Assembly: GCA_934488615.1 (NCBI GenBank)
Contig: CAKSSJ010000027.1
Span: forward strand, 1-29,868
DNA from: an uncultured Eubacteriales bacterium
Lineage (GTDB): Bacteria > Bacillota > Clostridia > Oscillospirales > Acutalibacteraceae
DNA: 29,868 bases
Reading direction: 5' to 3'
In this document: piece after piece, positions 1 to 8,809 of the stretch
Position numbering within the stretch: the first letter of the stretch is position 1
Layout: each line of letters opens with the position of its first letter
Translations under genes and position numbers: made by a program
Notes under the pieces: generated by a model
What the model saw: only the letters and a program-made list of their open reading frames with translations
Told to the model about the DNA's origin: nothing
Databases searched by the model: none

Positions 1-3000
1 TGGAGAACTGTTGAGCTTCCGCATGATTTCAGCATTGAGCAGGATTTCACAAATTCCGGAACAGAAACGGAAAGCGGAAATCTTCCCGGAGGAACAGGAT
101 GGTATCGAAAGATGTTTACCTTGCCGGGAACAATCAGAGGAAAGCGCATAATTCTCAACTTCGACGGAGCTTATTCGGATACATATGTTTATGTAAACAA
201 TAAGTACGTTGGCGAGAACCATTACGGATACAATTCGTTTTCTTTTGATATTACCGATTATATCGCATGTAACGGCTCAACCGTTAATCTTATTGCGGTT
301 AAGGTTGTCAATGAGATACCGAACTCCCGCTGGTATTCAGGCTCGGGTATAAATCGTGATGTTACATTGACGATTACAGATCCCGTGCATGTTGCTCATT
401 ACGGCACTAAGGTTGTCACGACAGAAACGGGCTCGGGAGCTTCCGCCAAGGTTACGGGCGAAGCCAGGGCAACCGTATCGCTTCAGAATGAATCGGAAGA
501 AGCTGCCAATGTAACCGTAGGAGCCGTTGTGCTTGATTCAAACGGCAATGAGGTAAGCTCGGAGAGCAGGACGACTGCCTCAATTCCGGCAAAAGGAACG
601 TCTGCCGTTTCTCTTGCGGCTACGGTCAATTCACCTAAGCTTTGGAGCGTTTCATCGCCGAATCTTTACACCATGAGGGTGAAGATTTACAATGCCTCGA
701 ACGAGGAAATTGACAGATATGATACCGATTTCGGATACAGGACAACCTATTGGGATGCGTCAACCGGCTTCTACCTCAACGGCGAATCGACAAAGCTCAA
801 GGGTGTTTGTCTGCATTCCGATTCCGGAGCATTGGGCGCGGTTCAGAACTATGACGCAATATACAGACAGATGACCATATTGAAGGATATGGGCGTTAAC
901 GCTGTGCGTACAAGTCACAACGTAGCCTCTCAGACATTTATTGATGTCTGCAACGACATCGGAATGCTGGTTATGGAAGAATTCTTCGATGGATGGGATT
1001 CTCCGAAAAACGGCAATACAAATGATTTCAGCAGATACTTCAGTGTAAAAATAGATTCACAAAACAACCTTGTTGATAAAAAAGCCGATGAAACGTGGGC
1101 ACAGTTTGTTGTTGACCAGACCGTTAAGCGTGACAGAAATTCACCGTCGATAATTATATGGTCGGCAGGTAACGAGATAATGCTTGCAACAAGCAGTGCG
1201 AACTACGGAACTATAGCTTCAAATATCAAGACGTGGGTTTCGTCACTTGATTCAAGACCGCTGACTCAGGGTAATAACATGCGCGGCTCCACAGGAGTTT
1301 TGGCAACCGTTGACGGCTACATGGACGTTATCGGAGGAAACTATTACCCCGCTTCGTGGGTAAATGCAAGAGATAAAAACAAGCCTTTTGTTGCAACCGA
1401 GACTGCGTCCGCCGTTTCATCACGCGGATATTATGCAAACTCAAGCGGTAACTCTGCCGGAAGCGGAGTAAAGTATTCCGCTAACAAGCAGATAAATGCT
1501 TACGATGCATCGGTTGTAAGCTGGGGAAATACCGCAGCCGACGCATGGTATTATGCCGCAGTAAATGACTGGTTCTCCGGAGAATTTGTTTGGACCGGAT
1601 TTGACTATATCGGTGAGCCGACTCCGTGGAACAATAACGGCGCAGGCTCCCAGACAACGCCGAATTCTTCATATTTCGGTATTACAGACACCGCAGGCTT
1701 CCCGAAGGACAGCTACTTCCTTTACAGAAGCATGTGGAACACCGACACCTACACGACTCATCTTGTTCCGGCAACATGGAACAAGGCCTCTCTCGGCAAT
1801 GCGTCAACCATTCCGGTGGCTGTTTACAGCAATGCCAAAAAGGTTGAGCTTTACCTCAACGATGTGCTTATCGGCTATGCCGAGTCAACGGAGCATACAA
1901 CCGCAGGCGGCTATACCTATAAGACATGGAAAGAAACCGCAGTTACCTCGGCTTGCTCGACAACGTCGGGACTTGTAGGAACAAATGACCATGATTTATA
2001 TGCCCAGTTCGGCGTAGCTTATGCCGAGGGAACACTTTCCGTAAAGGCATATGATGAGAACAACAATGAGATCACATCACAGTGTGCCGGTTCTAAATCG
2101 GTTACGAGCGCTGCAAAGGTAAGCAGGATCGAATCCAAGGTTTGGAAATTATCTCCCGAGGCCGACGGAAAGAGCCTTATTTACATAGAATACACCGCAG
2201 TTGACGAAAACGGCAACTTTGTAAACGATTATAACAGCAACATTACGGTATCGCTCAACGGTACGGGAGTTGATTCGGCTGTCTTTGCCGGAGCAGATAA
2301 CGGTAATGCCGCAACAACAAAGAAATTCCAGTACAATGTTTTGTCGAACAATGCAAAGACCGTTTCAATAGATATGTTTAACGGCAAGGCTTTGGTAATC
2401 GTTAAGACTCTTAACACCGACCAGAAGGGTACTATTTCAATTTCACAGGATATCGGAACCGGCGAGCATTTCATCGAAGGTGCAGCTGTTACCTTCAATG
2501 TTGGCAAGGACGATATCAAGGACGAGTTTTCGGAGTTCTTTAAGCAGCAGAACATTGACTACGAGCCGACATTCTATGATATATACAACATGCTTGATTC
2601 CGAATTCAGCATGCTTGACGGCTCGCAATACGAATCAAACATCTATTATCAGAGATACAGTGCAGGAATGTATTCATTACTTGAAACAGGCTACTATGGC
2701 TTCACAGGCACAGCATCAAACGCTAAATCAACCGGCGTTTTGCTGTCCGATACTGCCGGCGAAACAGGCTTGCTCAGTTCCGGTTCCGACACCTTCACGG
2801 GCACATCGACCGCATGGTATCTTGAAAAACAGACGGACGGAACATATTATATGTCCGTTACCGAGAACGGAGAGAAAAAGTATATCAATATCGGCTCGTC
2901 CGGCAGCACGCTTACTCTTTCCGCTACTCCGCAGAAGCTCAAGGTTACATTGAATACTGCGGCAAAAACTGTCATTATAGGCAATGCGGACGGAACAAAC

Positions 3001-6000
3001 TATATAAACTATTACGGCTCTCAGACAAATGTTGTAAACACTTATGGATCGGGAACGGCGATGAAGGTTTACACCGCGAGCGGAACAGCAGGAAATTACA
3101 GCTTCAGCGAATGGACATTATCCGGCGATCTTCCGCCGGTTGAGGACGGAAACTATGTAATTTATAACGACACAAACAGCGTAGTTGTTTCGAACAAGAC
3201 CTCTTCGCCAACGGCACTCGATAAGTCCACAGGTACGGTATCCGGCGACAGAATCAATACAGATTCAAGCAATGTATATACATTCAAAAATGTCGGCGGA
3301 AACACATATTATATAAGCGACGCAACGGGCAAGTATCTTAACATCGGCACAAGATCGTTGTCGCTGACGGATACTCCACAGGCTATTTCAGTCTATGCAA
3401 GAGCAGACGGAACGGTGTTCATCTATAATGATTCTAATTTCGTTGACTGCTATAAGACCTCTAACAAAATTTTCTCAGCATGGGAATCCAATACTTCAAC
3501 CACAAACGGAAACGAGATACACACCCTGTACAAGCAGTATAATGTCGGAATCAGCACATCGAGATTCACTGACTTGTACAACGCAATGGAAAAGGCAATC
3601 GACAAGAATCCCGGAATGTACGAGCAGGAAGGCTACCGTGAATTGCTTGATTCGGCAAAGAACGGATTGGCAGTGCTGAAGTCGGAATCCTCCACAGACA
3701 GCGAAATAACCGAAGCTGTTAATACGATAGAAACCGCTTTGAAGGCGTTGAAGAGAACCATAACAAAGTTTAATTCAACCCTCTATAAATACGGCTTTGA
3801 CTCAACAAAAACAGGAAATTCGAGATATGCAAGAAACGGCGGTTATGATTTCAGCGTGCAGGCTGTTGCACAGATGAAGAATGCTATCCTTGCAAACAGC
3901 GACCTTGTTGCTCAGATTGAAAAGATAATAGGCACAAGCGAACAGGAGTATATTGAAAGCGCAGCCGAGCAGTACGCAAGAATTTATACCGAATCTTTCC
4001 AGGGCCCCGGTGTAACAAACGGCATTGATATAAATGATTTGGTCGGTAATAAGACGGCATGGAACTGGTGGGATAAGGCGAACAGTCAGCTCAGCACCGA
4101 TGTACAGAACGAGGGAGCTTCCGTAATGGGTATCTACAGCCCACACCTTGTCAACGGTGTACCGGTAAGCCACAGCGTTTATAAGAATGAAGTGTCCTAT
4201 CTCTGTCCGCCGACCGGCATAAAATCAAATAAAACGCTTACGGTAGGCGACAATACAGTTACGCTTACTCCGCTTAAAAATATTTCAGTCTATGCTCCCG
4301 ACCTTTTCTCAAAGAAGAATGCCAAGAGCGGAATAACCGGTTCACTTTCCACCGTCGAATCGGACGCAACAACGGAGTATTCAAAGTACTATTGGGACAC
4401 ACGTTTCCCATTCATGACGCAGACAGACGAGTACGGCATTAACACCTACACATATGATTCAAACGACACCTCTTATATATACCGTGCTTGCTTCGATGAT
4501 TCGGCTCAGACCGCTTATTCAACTCTCCAGGATGTTGAAACATGGGATATCACCCGTGCGGTAAAGGGCAAAGGCGGCCGAGGCTTGTTCCCGTTTAACT
4601 ATCAGATGGCAAATGCAAACGATACCGCAGAAACAAGCTTCTCGGGCGAAAGCGCAATTTACCACTACGGAATGACGTTTGATACAGAGTTCACATTGCC
4701 GAATACCCCCGACAGGAAGTATAACAACGGCGGTACAGGTCAGGACGTCATATTCAATTTCTCCGGTGACGACGATGTTATGGTTTATGTTGACGGCGTT
4801 ATGGTTCTTGACAACGGCGGACTTCACGGTGCAAGAAGCTTCTCTATCAACTTTACAAAGCAGAGCGTAACATACCAGTATGCGTATGATATTGAAGCCG
4901 GAAAGGTAGTTACGCCGAGAGAAAATACCACATACACATACGGTGATGATGCCAACAATCAGGCTAACGGAATCACAAGTGACATTCAGCTTGCACTTGA
5001 TAAGCTCCATGAGATTTATGAGGCGGGTTCAGCGAAAGACCACAAGCTCAACTTCTTCTACCTTGAGCGTGGTTCAACGGATTCGAACTGTCTTATAACC
5101 TTCAACCTTCAGCCTGCAACCGGATATGTTGAGCTTAACGATGAAGAATTCGTAGCAGACTACGGTCATGACATTCAGTTCGATGCCGTTGATAACAACA
5201 ATGTATATGACGAAGCTGTTAACGCAGGTGCATATTATGAATATCTCGGCATCATTAAGGGCGAAAACGAGCATAAGCTTCCCAGAATGGCATTCACCTA
5301 CGATGAGTCAAACATTGACTATAAGTTTGCCGATAACAACGACAAGATCACCGTTGAGGGCAAATTCGGCACCTTTACTGCGGATTATAAGTACAATAAT
5401 ACGGCCGGGGGCGAGACATCGGTAATCTCCTGCGAAACAAATTACAGGCTTAGAGACATGCAGTTTACGGACGATGATGTTTTCTATCTTGTTGCAAAGA
5501 TTTACAAGGATCCGATCTTCACCACCGATGTATATTATACTTATGAAAAGATAACATATGTCCCAGCGACGACCATTTATTACGAGGATGACTACAGGCA
5601 GAACACGGCGAACGGAATAACTTATTCCGACGGTGCGGCGAATGCATGGCAGGTGGTTAATTCCGGCGATAAGGCAACGCTTCAGGATACCGATATTATC
5701 GGCGATTCCTATGCAAATGTCTACGGCTATGATTCGCATTATACCGATTTCCATATGTTCAGCAACAATTCATCTCATAAGGTTACGGTAAGCGGAAACG
5801 ACAGCCAAAAGTGGCCGAACGCTCAGTTCAAATTTGCCGGAACAGGCTTTGACGTTATCTCGCTCACGAGCAACAGAACGGGCGTATTCGTCGTCAGCGT
5901 ATACAATGAAGCCGGCAAGAGAGTCAAGTACAAAATCGTTGATACATACTACGGCTATTCATACGGTCAGATCTACCGTGACGCAGACGGAAAGGCAACT

Positions 6001-7644
6001 CTTGATGAGTATGTTCTCGACGCAAACGGAAATCCGACAAGTGATAAGAATACCGTTATGTATGTTGCCGACAGAAGACTTGCTGTTAAGGACGAAAACG
6101 GTGAAAACACTGTTGACGAAAAGGGCAACATCATCTTTGAAACAAACGGTAAGAACATGTCCGCAACACCGAGATACTATGATTTCGAGGGCAATCTTAC
6201 CACAACGCCGAAGTATTATACATACATTGACGGCGTAGAAACAACTACCGATACGGTAATGTATTTCAGCACAAATTCCGATGAAAAATATACCGAAACT
6301 CCGACATACTATGACGCGGACGGAAATCTCACAACGGAGGTTACTGATAAGCCTGCATATGCATACGCTTACGAGCCTGCATACGCTTTCGGCTGGCTTA
6401 ACAACCCGATTGAGACTGAGGATGCCTTGTACCAGATTCCGGTTCTTAAAATCAGCGGACTTCCTTACGGAACTTATACGGCAAAGATTGAGGCAAGATA
6501 TGCCGAAATGTTCGACCATACGGCAAGCACCGGCTCTTATGACCTTTATCTTGACGCAATAAGAATTTATGACCCGGCAGGAACGGCTGACGAAACTGCG
6601 GCAAACAACAGAAATACCACGGTTTCAAATGCATATATTGCCGATAGTGAAGCATTTGCATATTACAAAGAGATCAGGGATATGATTATCGGCTCAAACA
6701 CGATTGATTCCGACGGAACAAGCGGCGTGCTCTTTATAGACGGTAAGAGTGCCGTTACTTCCGAGGACCTTGAGGATTACAGAATTGCAGGACCCAACAA
6801 TGAGCTTTATCTTGATGCAGGACAGTCGGTTGCGTTTGAAATTCTTGCAACGTCTGTTCCGAAGGATGTTCAGATCAGCGCAAAGGTTGCAAAGTCGGCG
6901 ACGGGTTCAAATCCTGTATTGACTTTTGCATACGGTAATCAGAGCGTACAAAAGACACCTATCAAGACGGCAACCGATATGTACTATTCGATTGCGGAAA
7001 GCCTTAACCTTTCATGGAAACTGACAAAGGTTAACGGAAAGGTATATTATACCTCCGGAGTTATAGTTATCGGAAACGGTGCGGAAGCCAACTCGGGCAA
7101 TATCCTTTCTGTTACAAATCTTAAGTGGACATTCGACAAGTACGGTGCGGAGGGATATTATCGAATTCCCGTAAGTCTGCAGGATGAGGATGTAGACATT
7201 TCGGTAAGCTCGGCAACCATGACTCAGGCTGTTTCACTTATCGATATGAGCCGTGCCGATATTTCAATCGACCGCAACAATGTCAGCCTCTCAAGCGACA
7301 CTGTTCAGGCCGGCAAGTCCACCATGGTAACCATCAAAACCTCAAAGGATGTTGCTTCTCTGATCATCAAGGATTCTGACGGAAATATTGTTGAGCCGCT
7401 TTCGGTAAGTTACACCGATGTCGGCGATACAAGAGAGTGGAAGGTTCAGCTGTACAGCAGCAAGACGGGAACCTATCGCTACACGATTCAGGGTGCATAT
7501 GAAAACGGTTATACCGATTCTTCATCCGTTGCAGACGTAACTATCACTGTTGTGGAGGCACAGAGCGGTGATTCGGGATCAGTCTTTAACTTGATCAGCT
7601 GGCTGATTAACCTTATCATGAAGATTTTCGGAATTTCTATCTGA
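1..7644 (+). CDS. Giant modular GH2 glycoside hydrolase (beta-galactosidase-like), 5'-truncated by window
   Basis: The frame is open from base 1, so the gene starts outside the window; the Met codon at 112 is internal. 2547 residues are visible (numbered from base 1). In order: GH2 sugar-binding domain (about 1-135, with LPGGTGWYRK), Ig-like GH2 domain, and TIM barrel (about 245-500). The barrel has IIIWSAGNEIM, with the predicted acid/base Glu392 after Asn391, and FVATETAS, with the predicted nucleophile Glu467. A DUF4982-like module follows (NAKKVELYLNDVLIGYAE). After it come Ig-like stretches, two trefoil-like repeats (about 895-1180), a FIVAR-like helical module (about 1190-1257) and a fibro-slime domain (about 1350-1710, with FSGDDDVMVYVDGVMVLDN). 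The C-terminus has Ig-like domains and ends in a short hydrophobic tail (FNLISWLINLIMKIFGISI). Inference: an extracellular enzyme acting on galactoside-containing host or plant glycans; exact substrate unknown. No sortase motif is seen. Confidence 0.9.
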   Translation, partial: WRTVELPHDFSIEQDFTNSGTETESGNLPGGTGWYRKMFTLPGTIRGKRIILNFDGAYSDTYVYVNNKYVGENHYGYNSFSFDITDYIACNGSTVNLIAVKVVNEIPNSRWYSGSGINRDVTLTITDPVHVAHYGTKVVTTETGSGASAKVTGEARATVSLQNESEEAANVTVGAVVLDSNGNEVSSESRTTASIPAKGTSAVSLAATVNSPKLWSVSSPNLYTMRVKIYNASNEEIDRYDTDFGYRTTYWDASTGFYLNGESTKLKGVCLHSDSGALGAVQNYDAIYRQMTILKDMGVNAVRTSHNVASQTFIDVCNDIGMLVMEEFFDGWDSPKNGNTNDFSRYFSVKIDSQNNLVDKKADETWAQFVVDQTVKRDRNSPSIIIWSAGNEIMLATSSANYGTIASNIKTWVSSLDSRPLTQGNNMRGSTGVLATVDGYMDVIGGNYYPASWVNARDKNKPFVATETASAVSSRGYYANSSGNSAGSGVKYSANKQINAYDASVVSWGNTAADAWYYAAVNDWFSGEFVWTGFDYIGEPTPWNNNGAGSQTTPNSSYFGITDTAGFPKDSYFLYRSMWNTDTYTTHLVPATWNKASLGNASTIPVAVYSNAKKVELYLNDVLIGYAESTEHTTAGGYTYKTWKETAVTSACSTTSGLVGTNDHDLYAQFGVAYAEGTLSVKAYDENNNEITSQCAGSKSVTSAAKVSRIESKVWKLSPEADGKSLIYIEYTAVDENGNFVNDYNSNITVSLNGTGVDSAVFAGADNGNAATTKKFQYNVLSNNAKTVSIDMFNGKALVIVKTLNTDQKGTISISQDIGTGEHFIEGAAVTFNVGKDDIKDEFSEFFKQQNIDYEPTFYDIYNMLDSEFSMLDGSQYESNIYYQRYSAGMYSLLETGYYGFTGTASNAKSTGVLLSDTAGETGLLSSGSDTFTGTSTAWYLEKQTDGTYYMSVTENGEKKYINIGSSGSTLTLSATPQKLKVTLNTAAKTVIIGNADGTNYINYYGSQTNVVNTYGSGTAMKVYTASGTAGNYSFSEWTLSGDLPPVEDGNYVIYNDTNSVVVSNKTSSPTALDKSTGTVSGDRINTDSSNVYTFKNVGGNTYYISDATGKYLNIGTRSLSLTDTPQAISVYARADGTVFIYNDSNFVDCYKTSNKIFSAWESNTSTTNGNEIHTLYKQYNVGISTSRFTDLYNAMEKAIDKNPGMYEQEGYRELLDSAKNGLAVLKSESSTDSEITEAVNTIETALKALKRTITKFNSTLYKYGFDSTKTGNSRYARNGGYDFSVQAVAQMKNAILANSDLVAQIEKIIGTSEQEYIESAAEQYARIYTESFQGPGVTNGIDINDLVGNKTAWNWWDKANSQLSTDVQNEGASVMGIYSPHLVNGVPVSHSVYKNEVSYLCPPTGIKSNKTLTVGDNTVTLTPLKNISVYAPDLFSKKNAKSGITGSLSTVESDATTEYSKYYWDTRFPFMTQTDEYGINTYTYDSNDTSYIYRACFDDSAQTAYSTLQDVETWDITRAVKGKGGRGLFPFNYQMANANDTAETSFSGESAIYHYGMTFDTEFTLPNTPDRKYNNGGTGQDVIFNFSGDDDVMVYVDGVMVLDNGGLHGARSFSINFTKQSVTYQYAYDIEAGKVVTPRENTTYTYGDDANNQANGITSDIQLALDKLHEIYEAGSAKDHKLNFFYLERGSTDSNCLITFNLQPATGYVELNDEEFVADYGHDIQFDAVDNNNVYDEAVNAGAYYEYLGIIKGENEHKLPRMAFTYDESNIDYKFADNNDKITVEGKFGTFTADYKYNNTAGGETSVISCETNYRLRDMQFTDDDVFYLVAKIYKDPIFTTDVYYTYEKITYVPATTIYYEDDYRQNTANGITYSDGAANAWQVVNSGDKATLQDTDIIGDSYANVYGYDSHYTDFHMFSNNSSHKVTVSGNDSQKWPNAQFKFAGTGFDVISLTSNRTGVFVVSVYNEAGKRVKYKIVDTYYGYSYGQIYRDADGKATLDEYVLDANGNPTSDKNTVMYVADRRLAVKDENGENTVDEKGNIIFETNGKNMSATPRYYDFEGNLTTTPKYYTYIDGVETTTDTVMYFSTNSDEKYTETPTYYDADGNLTTEVTDKPAYAYAYEPAYAFGWLNNPIETEDALYQIPVLKISGLPYGTYTAKIEARYAEMFDHTASTGSYDLYLDAIRIYDPAGTADETAANNRNTTVSNAYIADSEAFAYYKEIRDMIIGSNTIDSDGTSGVLFIDGKSAVTSEDLEDYRIAGPNNELYLDAGQSVAFEILATSVPKDVQISAKVAKSATGSNPVLTFAYGNQSVQKTPIKTATDMYYSIAESLNLSWKLTKVNGKVYYTSGVIVIGNGAEANSGNILSVTNLKWTFDKYGAEGYYRIPVSLQDEDVDISVSSATMTQAVSLIDMSRADISIDRNNVSLSSDTVQAGKSTMVTIKTSKDVASLIIKDSDGNIVEPLSVSYTDVGDTREWKVQLYSSKTGTYRYTIQGAYENGYTDSSSVADVTITVVEAQSGDSGSVFNLISWLINLIMKIFGISI
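7591..7619 (+). promoter_or_regulatory. Possible promoter inside the GH2 3' end, upstream of the RiPP operon
   Basis: TTGATC (7591-7596), a 17-base spacer and TATCAT (7614-7619) lie in the coding tail of the GH2 gene. A start near 7626 would place the 7652-7688 stem-loop in the 5' leader of the peptide operon. Two mismatches per box and the location in coding sequence keep confidence low, but no better promoter is visible in the 71-base gap before the precursor gene. Confidence 0.25.
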
Positions 7645-7651
7645 TGAATTA

Positions 7652-7688
7652 TTTTCCGAACGGTTGCTTTTTGCAGCCGTTCGGAAAA
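7652..7688 (+). terminator. Strong stem-loop after the GH2 gene (terminator-like, no U-tract)
   Basis: A 16-bp inverted repeat (7652-7667 with 7673-7688, one G-U in RNA) encloses a TTTTT loop, 7 bases after the GH2 stop. It is followed by CC and a run of A, not T, so it is not a classic intrinsic terminator on the + strand. It could be a partial terminator, a 3'-end processing or stability hairpin, or a leader structure for the following peptide operon. Confidence 0.5.
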
Positions 7689-7715
7689 CCAAAAAAAATA
7701 ACGGAGGTTCATTTT

Positions 7716-7943
7716 ATGAAAAAAGCATATATTAAACCCGACGTTTCTTTTCATAACTTGGCTATTTCAACATCTGCTTCGGCAGGATGTTCGGTTCAGG
7801 CATCTTTCCAGATGGGAACATGCCCTATTAAAATCGGAACATGGGGAGAAACTGTTTTTCTTGAGAATAACTGCGATCTTTCGAATGATGACTTTGTATG
7901 TTACGACGTTCCGCTTTCAAGCAGTAATGTTTTTGAGTCATAA
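7716..7943 (+). CDS. Cys-containing RiPP precursor peptide (75 aa)
   Basis: The frame is open from 7644, but the start is set at ATG 7716 by GGAGG (7703-7707) eight bases upstream. The 75-aa product begins MKKAYIKPDVSFHNLAIST, a charged/hydrophobic leader ending in a small-residue stretch ASAG. A core-like region follows with four cysteines (C25, C36, C53, C62) and one Trp (W43). The last residues are SSSNVFES, ending in Ser75. No signal peptide or transmembrane segment is seen. It is directly followed by HprK-like, radical SAM/SPASM, PqqD-like and ABC-exporter genes, the standard setting for a ribosomally made modified peptide. Inference: substrate of the radical SAM enzyme, possibly with Cys-derived (thioether) or C-C crosslinks. 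The exact RiPP class and cleavage site cannot be read from sequence; cleavage near A23-G24 is a guess. Confidence 0.75.
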   Translation: MKKAYIKPDVSFHNLAISTSASAGCSVQASFQMGTCPIKIGTWGETVFLENNCDLSNDDFVCYDVPLSSSNVFES

Positions 7944-7945
7944 TT

Positions 7946-8809
7946 ATGAAGTGTATAAAAACATATTCCTTCGCGTCAATGACGGTTCGTATTGTCAGCA
8001 ATCGCACGGTTGAGGATACGGAGTATTATTCCCGATTCTTAACAGATAAGGCACCGAATGTTACGGTCAATATTATCTGCGGCAGACTGCCGCAGGCTGA
8101 CGGGGAAATTATCGCCAAGTCGGATAAAAAGGCGGTAATAAAAAACGGTTCGGATTATCTTGTTTATACTTCGTATTACGATACAAAAAGATCAGGCTTT
8201 GTGCCGTATGCCTGCAAGGCAGGACTCAAGAATGACATTGAATTATATATTGATTATGATGGCGGTCTGTGGGATAAGATGATATTCAACGCTTTGGATG
8301 TTCCGCAGATGATGGTTGATTTCGGTTCCGCGCTGATTCATTGCTCGGTTGTTGAGCATGACGGAGGATGCATCATGTTCGCAGGGGACAGCGGTGCAGG
8401 CAAGTCCACTCAGGCGGAGCTCTGGGAAAAATATCGCGGTGCTGAGATAATCAACGGCGACAGAGGGGCAATATGTGCCGAAAACGGCGAATTTTATGTT
8501 CATGGAGTTCCCTTTAACGGTACTTCGGCAATCTGTAGCAACAAAAGGTGCAGAGCGGAAATGTTGGTTCTGCTTGAGCACGGGGAAAGGAACGAGATAA
8601 TTAAGCTTGACGAAGCGTCTGCATTCAGGATGCTTCTGGGCAAAACGACCTATTACGAATGGGACAGGCAGTCCGTGGAAAACACATTGGATATTTTGGA
8701 AAGGTTTGTCAGAACAGTTCCGATTTTTCTTTTGAAATGCCTGCCCGACGAGAGCGCAGTAAGAACTTTGGAGGAAGGTTATGAGCAATGTCTTTCAAAA
8801 AAACAATGA
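7946..8809 (+). CDS. HPr-kinase-like P-loop protein of the RiPP cassette
   Basis: 287 aa. The C-terminal half is an HprK-like kinase fold, with a P-loop GDSGAGKST at residues 147-155 and a following acidic motif IINGDRGAI (168-176). The N-terminal half (1-125) is unrecognised and may be substrate-binding. It starts 2 bases after the precursor stop with only a weak ribosome site, so translation is probably coupled to the precursor. It ends 29 bases inside the radical SAM gene. Known: HprK-like proteins recur in peptide-modification cassettes (for example ScmC in SynChlorMet clusters), and some lasso-peptide kinases (paeninodin type) phosphorylate the precursor's C-terminal Ser. Inference: this one may phosphorylate the precursor, which ends in Ser. 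A true HPr kinase role is unlikely given the length and context. Confidence 0.75.
   Translation: MKCIKTYSFASMTVRIVSNRTVEDTEYYSRFLTDKAPNVTVNIICGRLPQADGEIIAKSDKKAVIKNGSDYLVYTSYYDTKRSGFVPYACKAGLKNDIELYIDYDGGLWDKMIFNALDVPQMMVDFGSALIHCSVVEHDGGCIMFAGDSGAGKSTQAELWEKYRGAEIINGDRGAICAENGEFYVHGVPFNGTSAICSNKRCRAEMLVLLEHGERNEIIKLDEASAFRMLLGKTTYYEWDRQSVENTLDILERFVRTVPIFLLKCLPDESAVRTLEEGYEQCLSKKQ

Noticed and set aside
3802..6519. Several 120-190 codon frames on the - strand under the GH2 gene
   Set aside because: They overlap the well-supported glycosidase, have no ribosome sites and Cys/Ile/Val-rich composition typical of antisense reading.
7644..7715. Upstream extension of the small peptide frame to ATG 7644
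   Set aside because: It would run through the stem-loop and has no ribosome site, whereas ATG 7716 has GGAGG at proper spacing.
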